Shown here: positions 8,507 through 16,682 of the stretch, piece by piece | Numbering within the stretch: the first letter of the stretch is position 1 | Layout: every line of letters begins with the position of its first letter | From: JACDDK01 sp038198445 | GTDB lineage: Bacteria > Actinomycetota > Rubrobacteria > Rubrobacterales > Rubrobacteraceae | Direction: 5' to 3' | Assembly (NCBI GenBank): GCA_038198445.1 | Contig: JBBPZZ010000085.1 | Location: 17,576 to 81,575 of the forward strand | DNA: 64,000 nucleotides | Program-made: the position numbers and the translations under genes | Notes under the pieces: model-generated | Database searches by the model: none | What the model was told of the DNA's origin: nothing | Seen by the model: the letters and a program-made list of their open reading frames with translations, nothing else

Positions 8507-8672
8507 ATCATCTCATCCTTTAACAAAAACTTCTTCAAACTTAATTATAGGGTCGCAGAATAACATACGATTGCCGCGATAGTCCAGATCAGGAGGTATC
8601 CAAAAATACGGGCGCTCTGCGATATGCGGGGCGATGTTGGATCTTCGAGGAGGTCGAGGTCCAGGCGCTCTT

Positions 8673-10784
8673 CTAGGTGGTGGACTTCTCCAACTGCTGG
8701 CCGCTCTCTTTCGATGACCGTTCACCCCCCTCTGAGTCGACGCCGTTGGCGTCGTTTGCGGCTTCTTTTTTCTCCTGCTTCTTCGGACACTCCATGTTGA
8801 TGCAGGTTATCCAGGGACGCTTGCCTCCAAGCACCTTTATCTCCGGGGACCCACAGGCGTCACACTGAGTACCGAGCGGTATTATGTCACCCCTCTGGGG
8901 CAGAGGATAGGTCACCGTACACTCCGGATATCCCGAACAGCCCACGAAACGCTTACGGCTCTTGCGGCTGCGGCGGATGATGAGGTCGTCTCCGCTCACC
9001 GGACACTTCCCAAGCGTCTCGTCCACCCGGATGCCGCTCCAGACGATGTCCGCGAACTGCTCCTCGGAACTCTCCAGGTGCTCGTACACGCGGCGCAGGA
9101 TGTCGCGGGACTCGTCGACCACGGAGTCCTTACTGATCCTGCCCTCCGAAATGGCGTCCATGCTCTTCTCAAGCTCCGCCGTCATCTCGTGCGAGGCTAT
9201 CTCCGAGGCGAAGTCCTTGAGCGCCCTCGCCACGCCCACGCCCTTCTCCGTCGGCACGAGCGGGTCGTCGTGGACGTAGCCCCGGTCGTAGAGGTTCTGG
9301 ATGATGTTCGGGCGCGTCGCCTTCGTCCCAAGCCCCAGGTCCTCCATGACGTTGAGGAGCCGTCCCGCGCCGTAGCGCCCCGGCGGCTGCGTCTCTTTCG
9401 CAAGAATCTCCGCACTAACCACGTCGACTACGTCACCCTCATTGAGATTCGGTATCTCCTCGTCGGCGCGGCGGCTGTACGGGTAGACGCCGAGCCAGCC
9501 CTCTTCCGTAACAACTGTACCGCCGGTAACGAGCGGCTCGCCGCCGGAGTCGAAGCGCAGCGTCGTGCGGAGCGTCTTGGCCGGGCCGGAGAGCGTCGCC
9601 AGGAAGCGCCGGACGACTAGCTGGTAGATCTTCCACTGGTCGTCGCGCAACGCCTTCTTCGAGGCGTAGCCGGTCGGGTAGATCGGCGGGTGGTCCGTAG
9701 TCTCTTTCTTCCCGCGGGTCGGCGAGAGCTTCTCGCCCTGAAGCAGCTTCTCCGCGTACTGTCCCGCCCCCTCGACGTGCTTGAGGTAGCCGAGTATCTC
9801 GCGCAGGTCCAGCGAGCGCGGATAAACGGTATTGTCCGTCCGAGGGTAGGAGATATAGCCGTCGGTGTACAGGTCCTCCGCCAGACGGGCGGCTCGGGAA
9901 GGGTTGATCCCTAGGTTCGCCGCCGCCGTCAGGAAGCCGGTCGTGTTGAACGGCGTCGGGGGCTGCCGGCTCGCGGACTTCTGTTTGACCTCCGTGACCG
10001 TGGCGATCTCGGAGAGGTTGTCGTACGCCTTGCGGACAGCCTCTTCTTCCTTGAAACGGTCCGTGGCGTGACGGACGGTGAACGGCTCGCCGTTCTTCAG
10101 GTTCGCTTCGAGCTCCCAGTAGGGCTCGGGGATGAAAGCCCGCCGCTCTAGTTCGCGCTCGGTGATCAGCACGAGGGTCGGAGACTGGACACGTCCGACG
10201 GAGAGGAATGCGCTGCCGTAGCGCTTCGTGGCGCGCGAGACCCATCGGGTCAGGGTGGCGCCCCAGATCAGGTCTATGTCCTGACGCGCCTCGCCCGCCG
10301 CCGCGAGGTCACGGGAGACCTCGTCCAACTCGTCGAAGGCGCGTGTGATCTCACCCTGCGTAAGCGCCGAGAAGCGCGAACGCTCGACGTGGTCCATCAA
10401 CTTCGGGTTCGCCTCGAACGCGAGAGACAGGGCCTCCACCCCGATCAACTCCCCCTCACGATCGTAGTCCGTGGCGATGACTACCTTATCCGCCTTCTTC
10501 GACAATGCCTTAACCGCCTCCGCGACACCCTTCACGGAGACGGACTTTAAGATCTCCGCGTCTATGAGCGCCGAAGGCTCGACCTTCTGCCAGTTCGAGT
10601 ACTCCTCTGGATACTCGGGGTTCAGTACGTGTCCCTTGAGTCCGACGGAGACGCACTCCTCACCCTTCCAGGTGAAGGTGTGATGCGGAACAGAGCGGTG
10701 CTTGCCGTCCTTCACCGGACCTTCGGCGAGGAACTGGGATATTTTCTTGGCTGTGTTTGCTTTCTCAGAGATTATTAATCGCAT
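8673..10784 (-). CDS. topA: Type IA DNA topoisomerase of archaeal type
   Basis: This 703-residue enzyme relaxes negatively supercoiled DNA. The Toprim residues are D106, D108 and E110 in ATDYDREGE, and the active-site tyrosine is about Y313 in GYISYPRTDNT. Two C-terminal zinc-binding segments are visible: KCPVSG to CSGYPEC, and CDACG to CINMEC. The N-terminus (MRLIISEKANTAKK, then GHVLNPEYPEEYSNW) looks like archaeal TopA and unlike the usual bacterial start with VESPAKAKT. No second topA is in view. The tail after the zinc fingers is polar and low in complexity. Confidence 0.93.
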   Translation of the reverse strand: MRLIISEKANTAKKISQFLAEGPVKDGKHRSVPHHTFTWKGEECVSVGLKGHVLNPEYPEEYSNWQKVEPSALIDAEILKSVSVKGVAEAVKALSKKADKVVIATDYDREGELIGVEALSLAFEANPKLMDHVERSRFSALTQGEITRAFDELDEVSRDLAAAGEARQDIDLIWGATLTRWVSRATKRYGSAFLSVGRVQSPTLVLITERELERRAFIPEPYWELEANLKNGEPFTVRHATDRFKEEEAVRKAYDNLSEIATVTEVKQKSASRQPPTPFNTTGFLTAAANLGINPSRAARLAEDLYTDGYISYPRTDNTVYPRSLDLREILGYLKHVEGAGQYAEKLLQGEKLSPTRGKKETTDHPPIYPTGYASKKALRDDQWKIYQLVVRRFLATLSGPAKTLRTTLRFDSGGEPLVTGGTVVTEEGWLGVYPYSRRADEEIPNLNEGDVVDVVSAEILAKETQPPGRYGAGRLLNVMEDLGLGTKATRPNIIQNLYDRGYVHDDPLVPTEKGVGVARALKDFASEIASHEMTAELEKSMDAISEGRISKDSVVDESRDILRRVYEHLESSEEQFADIVWSGIRVDETLGKCPVSGDDLIIRRSRKSRKRFVGCSGYPECTVTYPLPQRGDIIPLGTQCDACGSPEIKVLGGKRPWITCINMECPKKQEKKEAANDANGVDSEGGERSSKESGQQLEKSTT

Positions 10785-10794
10785 ATTGATCCTG

Positions 10795-10800
10795 GTTATA
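10795..10800 (-). promoter_or_regulatory. Extended -10 box just upstream of topA
   Basis: On the minus strand the sequence reads TGTTATAAC, an extended -10 element (TG-N-TATAAC). The topA ATG at 10784 lies about 10 bases downstream of the box, so the transcript would have almost no leader. The -35 region (TGCAAC at 17 bases) is poor. Confidence 0.35.
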
Positions 10801-10861
10801 ACACAATGCGCTATCTTGTTGCAGCTTACGCAAGCGGTGGCGTTTCTGGATCAACGCCGCA

Positions 10862-11854
10862 CTATCTCTCGGGTTTAGAGACGACGCTGGTGGGCTTTGT
10901 CTCCGGCACATCAGTCGCCACATCCCCGATGAGGGCACGGACGATCAGCAGGCCCGCGACACCAATAAGGGTGGCAAACCAGAGGGTTGCGAGACGGATC
11001 AGAATCGTCAGAGCCACGGCGAACCCGCGCGGCAGATCCCCCAGGGCCACGAACATTCCCGTAAGCCCCGCCTCCGCCGCCCCGATGCCGCCAGGGAGCA
11101 TACTCCCCACCCCGACCAGCGAGCTAACCGCGAATATGAACACCACCATCAGGAACGGCAGGTCCGCCCCCATCCCGACAGTACAGAGATAGACCGCCGT
11201 GCATTCCAGTCCCCACGAGAGGAACGAAATTACAGTCCCAACGATCAGCGCACGGGATGACAGCAGTTCGTTAGAGGCGCCGTGGAAGTCCTCTATGTGC
11301 GGCGCCAGACGGTTCAACAGCGGCAGCTTCGATAGAATTTTCTCGGCTACTAGTGAGAGCCGCCGCGAGCGGAGAACGGCTATTCCCACGACGGTAACGG
11401 CCAGGAACAGCGCCAGCACGCCGAACCCGAAGCTGAAGGCCAGGGCTCCCAGCATCCCCCACGCGACCATCCCGGTACCGTCCGTGGCGCGCTCGGCGAC
11501 GACCGTGGGGGCGGTGCGGGCTATAGGGGCGCCGGAGACCTGGCGGACGAAGACGCTCTTCAGAACCTCGCCGAGTTTGCCCGGCGAGATCGCCATGGAT
11601 AGTCCCGAGGCGAAGATGGCGGCGTTGATGCCCGCCGGCACGGAGACTTTGAGGACGCGCAGGTAGTAGGTCCAGCGCAGGAACCGTCCCACGTAGGAGA
11701 GGGCGACGAGGCCCAGAATGACCGGCGTAAGCGACCAGTGAAAGCTATCCAGAGCGTTTCTAAGGTCGTCCAAACCGGAGAAGATGGCGAGGACGACGTA
11801 TACGACTATGCCCAGGCCGAGGGCCAGGATCAGGTTTCTCTTCAACCGTTCCAT
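10862..11854 (-). CDS. Integral membrane protein of the LPG-synthase transmembrane/flippase family (UPF0104)
   Basis: This 330-residue protein has about eight hydrophobic segments and the family signatures GLSMAISPGKLGEVLKSVF, VVAERATDG and SMLPGGIGAAEAGL. It lacks the cytosolic catalytic domain of MprF, so it is the stand-alone membrane unit, often a putative lipid or polyprenyl-sugar flippase. The start ATG at 11854 follows the ubiA stop by five bases; an in-frame start at 11899 would overlap ubiA. Coupling to ubiA suggests a role in polyprenyl-phosphate sugar handling, which is inference. Confidence 0.82.
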   Translation of the reverse strand: MERLKRNLILALGLGIVVYVVLAIFSGLDDLRNALDSFHWSLTPVILGLVALSYVGRFLRWTYYLRVLKVSVPAGINAAIFASGLSMAISPGKLGEVLKSVFVRQVSGAPIARTAPTVVAERATDGTGMVAWGMLGALAFSFGFGVLALFLAVTVVGIAVLRSRRLSLVAEKILSKLPLLNRLAPHIEDFHGASNELLSSRALIVGTVISFLSWGLECTAVYLCTVGMGADLPFLMVVFIFAVSSLVGVGSMLPGGIGAAEAGLTGMFVALGDLPRGFAVALTILIRLATLWFATLIGVAGLLIVRALIGDVATDVPETKPTSVVSKPER

Positions 11855-11859
11855 CGGGA

Positions 11860-12756
11860 TTAAAGGACGTAGATGACCGTCATCACCACGGCGAGCCACA
11901 GGATGAGGGTGATCTGTAACGGCCTATCTCTTAAAAGCAAAGTATCCGGGTTGCCGCCGCCGTCGCGGTGAACCAGCAACATATAGCGGAAGACGCCGTA
12001 GATCACGAATGGAATGCTCGACATCATGAAGACGTTCTTGTACACGGTAAAGGTGTAGAGGGTGTAGGCGATGATGGTCGCGGAGATCATTATGTTCATC
12101 AGTTCGTCGAGCATCGGGACCGAGTAGTCCTTGAGGTTCCTCCGGTAGATCTGGGCTCCCTCTCCCAGAGACGCAAGCTCGTGGCGGCGCTTGGAGAAGC
12201 CAAGAAAAAGCGTAAGAAGCCCGGTACACACTATTAGCCAGGGAGATATAGGGCTGCCCACCGCCGCGACACCCGCGAGCGCCCGGATCACGAACCCCGC
12301 CGAGATGCTCATTACGTCCAGTATCACCTGATGCTTGAGCACCGTCGTGTATATAGCCTGCAAGACGATATACGCAACCCCCGCAAGCCCCACCCCGAAG
12401 TGTACCCAGAACCCGAGTGACAGACCCACGGCGGCCAGGCAAGCAGCGAAGATAAGCGCGGAACGCCTGGAAACATCTCCGCTGGCAACCGGCCGGAGCC
12501 TCTTCAGAGGATGCTTGCGGTCTTCCTCGATGTCCAGAACGTCGTTCGCCGCGTAGGTGGCGCTCGAAAGCAGACAGAACGCGATGAACGCCAGAAAAGC
12601 CGACATCAAGGAGGATAGCTGAAGCGCCTCCTCCGAGAACACGACCCCGGCCAGCACGAACCCGTTCTTGGTCCACTGCTTCGGTCGGGAGAGCCGGAGG
12701 AAGGACTCCGCGAATCCCATAGAACCGCCTGCTTCCACGACAGACGTTTCTATCAC
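11860..12756 (-). CDS. ubiA: UbiA-family decaprenyl-phosphate phosphoribosyltransferase-like protein
   Basis: This 298-residue membrane prenyltransferase has about nine helices. The motif NDVLDIEEDRKHP at 71-83, followed by KRLRPVASG, is the signature of the Rv3806c group that makes decaprenylphosphoryl-5-phosphoribose, the precursor of the arabinose donor in mycobacteria. It differs from MenA and UbiA proper. The start may be GTG at 12756 or ATG at 12720. It pairs with the downstream flippase-like gene. Whether this organism makes an arabinan is not shown here. Confidence 0.82.
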   Translation of the reverse strand: MIETSVVEAGGSMGFAESFLRLSRPKQWTKNGFVLAGVVFSEEALQLSSLMSAFLAFIAFCLLSSATYAANDVLDIEEDRKHPLKRLRPVASGDVSRRSALIFAACLAAVGLSLGFWVHFGVGLAGVAYIVLQAIYTTVLKHQVILDVMSISAGFVIRALAGVAAVGSPISPWLIVCTGLLTLFLGFSKRRHELASLGEGAQIYRRNLKDYSVPMLDELMNIMISATIIAYTLYTFTVYKNVFMMSSIPFVIYGVFRYMLLVHRDGGGNPDTLLLRDRPLQITLILWLAVVMTVIYVL

Positions 12757-12889
12757 AAACCGCCGGCAAAATCTTTAATGTACGATAAACGATGGACGCT
12801 TCACGGATTTATTCCTGAGGCGTTGCTAAAAATACGGCCATGAAACCAGCGAGGAGAGACGCGATGAACAGCATCGGGCAAGAGTCACC

Positions 12890-13801
12890 GTGAGCGCCTC
12901 GAACCCCGGACGCCCGTTCCTGGCGGAGTGGTTCTGGCTCGCACGGCCTTTCAGCCTGACCGCCGCCGCCGTGCCGGTGTTGTTCGGGACGGCGCTCGCC
13001 CTGAAGGACGGCGCTTTTGCATTGGGGCCTTTCCTGGCGATGCTCCTGGGAAGCCTGCTGATACAGGCCGCGACCAATATGTTCAACGAGTTCTACGACG
13101 AGAAGCGCGGCCTGGACACGGCCACCGCCGTCGGCATCGCCGGGTCCATAGTGCAAGGTCGTCTCCAAGCGAGATCCGTCCTGATCGGCGCCCTCTTGTG
13201 CTATACGCTCGCGCTGTTCTGCGGCATCTACCTGGTAGCGGTTGGCGGTTGGCCGATTCTAATCCTCGGCTGTCTATCGGCGCTCGGCGGCTACCTCTAC
13301 TCGGCCGGTCCGCGCCCGATTGCCTACACGGCGGCCAGTGAGGCGGCCGTTTTCCTCTTTATGGGCGTACTCATCGTAGTCATCGCTTACGCGGTGCAGG
13401 CCAAAGTTTTTTTCCTGTATGTGCCGCTTGCGGCGCTGCCGATCGGAGGCCCGGTCGCGGCGATACTGCTCGCCAACAATATCCGGGACATGGACTCCGA
13501 CCGCAAGGGTGGGCGCCGGACCATCCCCATAGTCTTCGGGCGCTCCGGCGCCATATTCATCTACCGGACATTGCTTCTCGAAGCGTACGTCTCGGTCGCG
13601 GCCCTAATCTCCTTCGGCACGGTTCCGTTGGCGTGTGGATTGGTCGTGTTTAGCATTCCGCTGACTATCCGGCTCTGGCGTGGGATCTCCGCGACGACCA
13701 TCCCGGCGCGGCTGGATCCCGTGGTCAAACGGACGGCGGGGCTGCATCTGGTCCTAGGCCTCCTGTACACGATGGGGATTCTGGTGGGATGGTTGATCTA
13801 A
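12890..13801 (+). CDS. menA: 1,4-dihydroxy-2-naphthoate polyprenyltransferase family (MenA)
   Basis: This 303-residue membrane prenyltransferase has the first aspartate-rich motif NMFNEFYDEKRGLD at 63-76 and the second one NNIRDMDSDRKGGRR. These bind Mg-diphosphate of the isoprenoid donor. About eight or nine membrane helices are present. It is read divergently from ubiA, from a GTG start. In menaquinone synthesis it attaches the polyprenyl chain made by the synthase at 17923-18984, and MenG then methylates the product. In a futalosine-pathway organism the equivalent enzyme (MqnP) would look similar. Confidence 0.85.
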   Translation: MSASNPGRPFLAEWFWLARPFSLTAAAVPVLFGTALALKDGAFALGPFLAMLLGSLLIQAATNMFNEFYDEKRGLDTATAVGIAGSIVQGRLQARSVLIGALLCYTLALFCGIYLVAVGGWPILILGCLSALGGYLYSAGPRPIAYTAASEAAVFLFMGVLIVVIAYAVQAKVFFLYVPLAALPIGGPVAAILLANNIRDMDSDRKGGRRTIPIVFGRSGAIFIYRTLLLEAYVSVAALISFGTVPLACGLVVFSIPLTIRLWRGISATTIPARLDPVVKRTAGLHLVLGLLYTMGILVGWLI

Positions 13802-13817
13802 GCCCCCGGAGAGTCGG

Positions 13818-14270
13818 GTGAACGACCCGGTAAGGGCGAGTTATCTCGTCTCCGGAGTGCCGCGCGAAAAAATCTTCTCCGCCCTCCTCGACGTACGACG
13901 CTTCTCGGAATGGTCTCTTGGTCTACGCCGGATACGCCTGCTGCACGGCGCAACGGAGATGAGCCCTGGCGTCGAAATGGAATTCGTCCTAAGCGCCGCC
14001 GGTCTTACTCATTCGGTAGAAAGCGTCGTCACGGCGGTCGAGGCTCCGAGCCGCATAGAGTGGCGATACACGTCAGGAGCCGTGGGAAGCGGAGGCTGGA
14101 CACTCGAAGAGGCCGGACCAAGTACCCTGGTGATGGCGCTCTTCACGGATTACGAAGTCGAGCCCGCATGGCTGAACAGGATCTCGCACAAACCGTTCTT
14201 CCGAAAGGTGGCCGAAGACCTGCTCCGGCGTTCGATGCGCCGCTTCATCCAACGCCTTACGGAACCGTAA
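13818..14270 (+). CDS. SRPBCC (START/Bet v1-like) family protein
   Basis: This 150-residue single-domain protein has an SRPBCC pattern: an N-terminal strand, VPREKIFSALLDVRRFSEWS (helix-grip W), RIEWRYTSGAVGSGGW in the sheet, and a long C-terminal helix ending LLRRSMRRFIQRL. These proteins bind hydrophobic ligands; some chaperone or bind quinones (COQ10 type). Its place 17 bases after menA makes quinone binding an attractive guess but nothing more. The start is GTG. Confidence 0.7.
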   Translation: MNDPVRASYLVSGVPREKIFSALLDVRRFSEWSLGLRRIRLLHGATEMSPGVEMEFVLSAAGLTHSVESVVTAVEAPSRIEWRYTSGAVGSGGWTLEEAGPSTLVMALFTDYEVEPAWLNRISHKPFFRKVAEDLLRRSMRRFIQRLTEP

Positions 14271-14347
14271 AGGATCTGGCTTCGGGCGCCGGCATCCGTT
14301 ACCATCGCGCCATACCAAACCGAGTTACGCGAAACGGAGGTCTACCG

Positions 14348-14770
14348 TTGGCTACGATTTTCACGCGCATCATCGAAGGCGAGCTTCCGGCCCACTTCGT
14401 CTGGAAAGACGAGCGGTGCGTCGCCTTTTTGTCCATAAATCCGCTGAGAGCCGGACACACGCTCGTAGTCCCGAGGGAAGAAGTGGACCATTGGCTCGAC
14501 CTCGACCCGGAGCTGACGACCCACCTTATGGAAGTATCGAGGTCCATCGGAGAAGCTATACAGCAGGCGTATGAACCGGAGAAAGTGGGCTTTATCCTGG
14601 CCGGTCTGGAGGTCCCACACGTCCACATCCACCTGACGCCGATAGACAGCCTCGACGACATCAATTTCGAGAACGCGGAGAAGGACCCCGACCAAGATGA
14701 ATTAGCAAACGCCGCACGCAAGCTCCGGGGAAAACTAGCGAATCTCGGCTTTGAAAACGCCGCCAGCTAG
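14348..14770 (+). CDS. HIT-family nucleotide hydrolase
   Basis: This is a 140-residue histidine-triad protein with H91, H93 and H95 in HVHIHLTP. The upstream half has FTRIIEGELPAHFVW and the NPLRAGHTLVVPR segment typical of HINT-like enzymes that cleave nucleoside phosphoramidates. The start is TTG at 14348 with GGAGG at 14336-14340; longer in-frame starts would overlap the SRPBCC gene deeply. It converges on tatC with a 15-base gap. Confidence 0.88.
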   Translation: MATIFTRIIEGELPAHFVWKDERCVAFLSINPLRAGHTLVVPREEVDHWLDLDPELTTHLMEVSRSIGEAIQQAYEPEKVGFILAGLEVPHVHIHLTPIDSLDDINFENAEKDPDQDELANAARKLRGKLANLGFENAAS

Positions 14771-14785
14771 AGCGGGACGACCGGG

Positions 14786-15622
14786 CTAGAGGTCCCGGTC
14801 TATATCGTCGTCCTCCTCATCTTCGGGCTCCTCATCGTCCGGATCGAGCTCGTGTACCACCACCTCGGAGACCGGGTTCACGCGGCTAACGACGATGACG
14901 CTGATCTCGTACATGACGAACAACGGCACGGCCATGAGCAGCATGGTAAATACGTCCGGGGTCGGAGTAAGGACAGCGGCTAGAACGGCGTTTGCGACGA
15001 TTGCGTGCCGACGATACTTCCTCAAGAACCGCGCGTCCACGAGTTCCATCTTGGCCGCCACGTACATCGCCGCCGGGAACTCGAAGACTATCCCGAAAGC
15101 CAATAGAAACCTCGATACGAACGACAAATAATTTGCCGAGGTAATAATCGGGTCGTAACGGTCTCCGCCCCACCTTAGCAGTATATCCATGCTCACCGGC
15201 AATACGGCGAAGTACCCGAAAGCCACGCCCGCGAGGAACAACGCGGAGGTCAGCCCGATCAAGAAGTAAGTCTGCGTACGGCCCATCTCTCCAACCGCGG
15301 GCGCAACGAACGCCCAGAGCTGGTAGAGAAGCACGGGAATAGTAACCAGGAAGGCGGCATAGAGCGCCAGTTTCAGGTCATTCAGGAATGGCTCGGCCAC
15401 GGAGGTTACCTTGAGTTGTCCATGCAATACATCGCCAGCAGGAGCCGTAAGCACGTCGAAGATCTGAATCCTGAAGAACCACGCTACGATGGCCGCCACG
15501 ACGAACGCGACCCCGACCTTGATTATCCTGGAGCGCAGCTCGTCCAGGTGCTCGATCAGGGTCATCTGCGCGTCGCTGAGCGAACCGCGCGGACGGGTGG
15601 GTAATCTAAGCCGGCCAGCCAT
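14786..15622 (-). CDS. tatC: Sec-independent protein translocase subunit TatC
   Basis: This 278-residue protein is the receptor subunit for folded twin-arginine substrates. The N-terminal LIEHLDELRSRI motif, six hydrophobic segments and the FEFP motif in the fourth loop region are clear. The C-terminus ends in a very acidic tail (DDEEPEDEEDDD). It lies downstream of tatA, so the two are likely one operon. Another TatA-like protein is encoded at 34395. Confidence 0.95.
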   Translation of the reverse strand: MAGRLRLPTRPRGSLSDAQMTLIEHLDELRSRIIKVGVAFVVAAIVAWFFRIQIFDVLTAPAGDVLHGQLKVTSVAEPFLNDLKLALYAAFLVTIPVLLYQLWAFVAPAVGEMGRTQTYFLIGLTSALFLAGVAFGYFAVLPVSMDILLRWGGDRYDPIITSANYLSFVSRFLLAFGIVFEFPAAMYVAAKMELVDARFLRKYRRHAIVANAVLAAVLTPTPDVFTMLLMAVPLFVMYEISVIVVSRVNPVSEVVVHELDPDDEEPEDEEDDDIDRDL

Positions 15623-15655
15623 TTAGCTGTTCAGAGACCTGATAAGTAAGTAGGA

Positions 15656-15934
15656 CTAGTGCTGTTTCTGTTCGGCCTTGTCGGCCTCAACGGAAGCGTC
15701 TTCCTGGAGACGAGAGTCCTGCGTCCCGCCGTTCTTGCTCTCAGCGGCGGCCAGCTCCTCTTCCTTCTTTTGCTCGTCAGCCTTCTCGACCTCGGGCTCA
15801 TCGCGAGTGCCCTTCTTGAACTCGCGGACGCCGCTGCCGAGTCCCTTGGCAAGCTCCGGGATGCGCTTCGCGCCGAAGAGCAGCAAAATTATCACCAGAA
15901 CAACGATTAATTCAGTACCACCAGGTATTGGCAT
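15656..15934 (-). CDS. tatA: Twin-arginine translocase subunit TatA
   Basis: This 92-residue protein has one N-terminal membrane helix followed by the FGAKRIPELAKGLGSGVREFKKG amphipathic segment (in pieces LFGAKRIPELAKGLG and VREFKKG) that defines TatA. A long Glu/Lys/Gln-rich tail follows. It forms the protein-conducting oligomer with TatC, whose gene follows 33 bases downstream. Confidence 0.93.
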   Translation of the reverse strand: MPIPGGTELIVVLVIILLLFGAKRIPELAKGLGSGVREFKKGTRDEPEVEKADEQKKEEELAAAESKNGGTQDSRLQEDASVEADKAEQKQH

Positions 15935-16018
15935 CCTTCTTCTCCTATCGAGTCATCCGTAAGACCTGCTGCACATTATACGACCTAACCGGCCCGCGCG
16001 GATCACGAACCGAAAATT

Positions 16019-16660
16019 TTATTGGGTAGCCCCAGTTGTCTCCTCGCCCTTGAGCAGAGCCGATATGCGGTCCTTTACCGCTTTGGCGTACTGTCCATTG
16101 GGTTCGAGGTCCAGATAACCGTTCCAGTACTTTATGGCCTGGCCTGGCTGTCCGGCCTGATCGTAGGATTGTCCCGCCAGGTAGTAGGCGTCGGCGTTTT
16201 TCGGGTCTTGTTTCGTTGCCTCCGCCAACGTGTCTCCGGCCTTCTTGTAAAGTTCTTTCTGCTTGTTCTGCGGCGCGGACTGGGCCTGCTGACCGTAGAC
16301 CTGGCCCAATATTAATGGTATCTGGGCGTCTTTTGGGACGTCCTTACGGCCTTTCTCCAGTACGCGTGCAGCATCATCCAGGCGGTTCTGCTGGACGTAG
16401 AGAACCGCGAGGCGTTTGACCGCCTCGGCGTCCTTCGGATTCTTCTTCACCTGCTTCTCGGCGCTGTTGACCTCTTCCTGCGGGCTTATGGTCTGGCCGC
16501 CCTGCTGCTGATTATTGTTGCCCGAGATCAAATCGAAAACGTTGTAGCTGAGTCCGCTGCTCCCTACGCCGGCGAAGATAAACGAGAGCAAGAACACCGC
16601 GGCGAGGAAAAACGCGACGAACTTCACCCAGAAACCGAGCTTGTCGCGATTCATCATCAT
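16019..16660 (-). CDS. Membrane-anchored TPR protein
   Basis: This 213-residue protein has an N-terminal positive patch, one membrane helix (residues ~10-32), then a Gln/Asn-rich linker and about four TPR helices, with AVLYVQQNRLDDAARVLEKG and YYLAGQSYDQAGQPGQAIKYW as the clearest. Most of it is probably outside the cytoplasm. TPRs mediate protein contacts; the partner is unknown. It sits between tatA and the deaminase-like gene on the same strand. Confidence 0.75.
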   Translation of the reverse strand: MMMNRDKLGFWVKFVAFFLAAVFLLSFIFAGVGSSGLSYNVFDLISGNNNQQQGGQTISPQEEVNSAEKQVKKNPKDAEAVKRLAVLYVQQNRLDDAARVLEKGRKDVPKDAQIPLILGQVYGQQAQSAPQNKQKELYKKAGDTLAEATKQDPKNADAYYLAGQSYDQAGQPGQAIKYWNGYLDLEPNGQYAKAVKDRISALLKGEETTGATQ

Positions 16661-16682
16661 GGCGGGTTGGTTCCTCCGGATC

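Noticed and set aside
8513..8672. In-frame segment with IAPHIAERPYFWIPPDLDY after the topA stop
   Set aside because: It looks a little like the end of a membrane protein, but the only start lies within topA and no family could be fixed. It may be a gene remnant; evidence is too weak to list.
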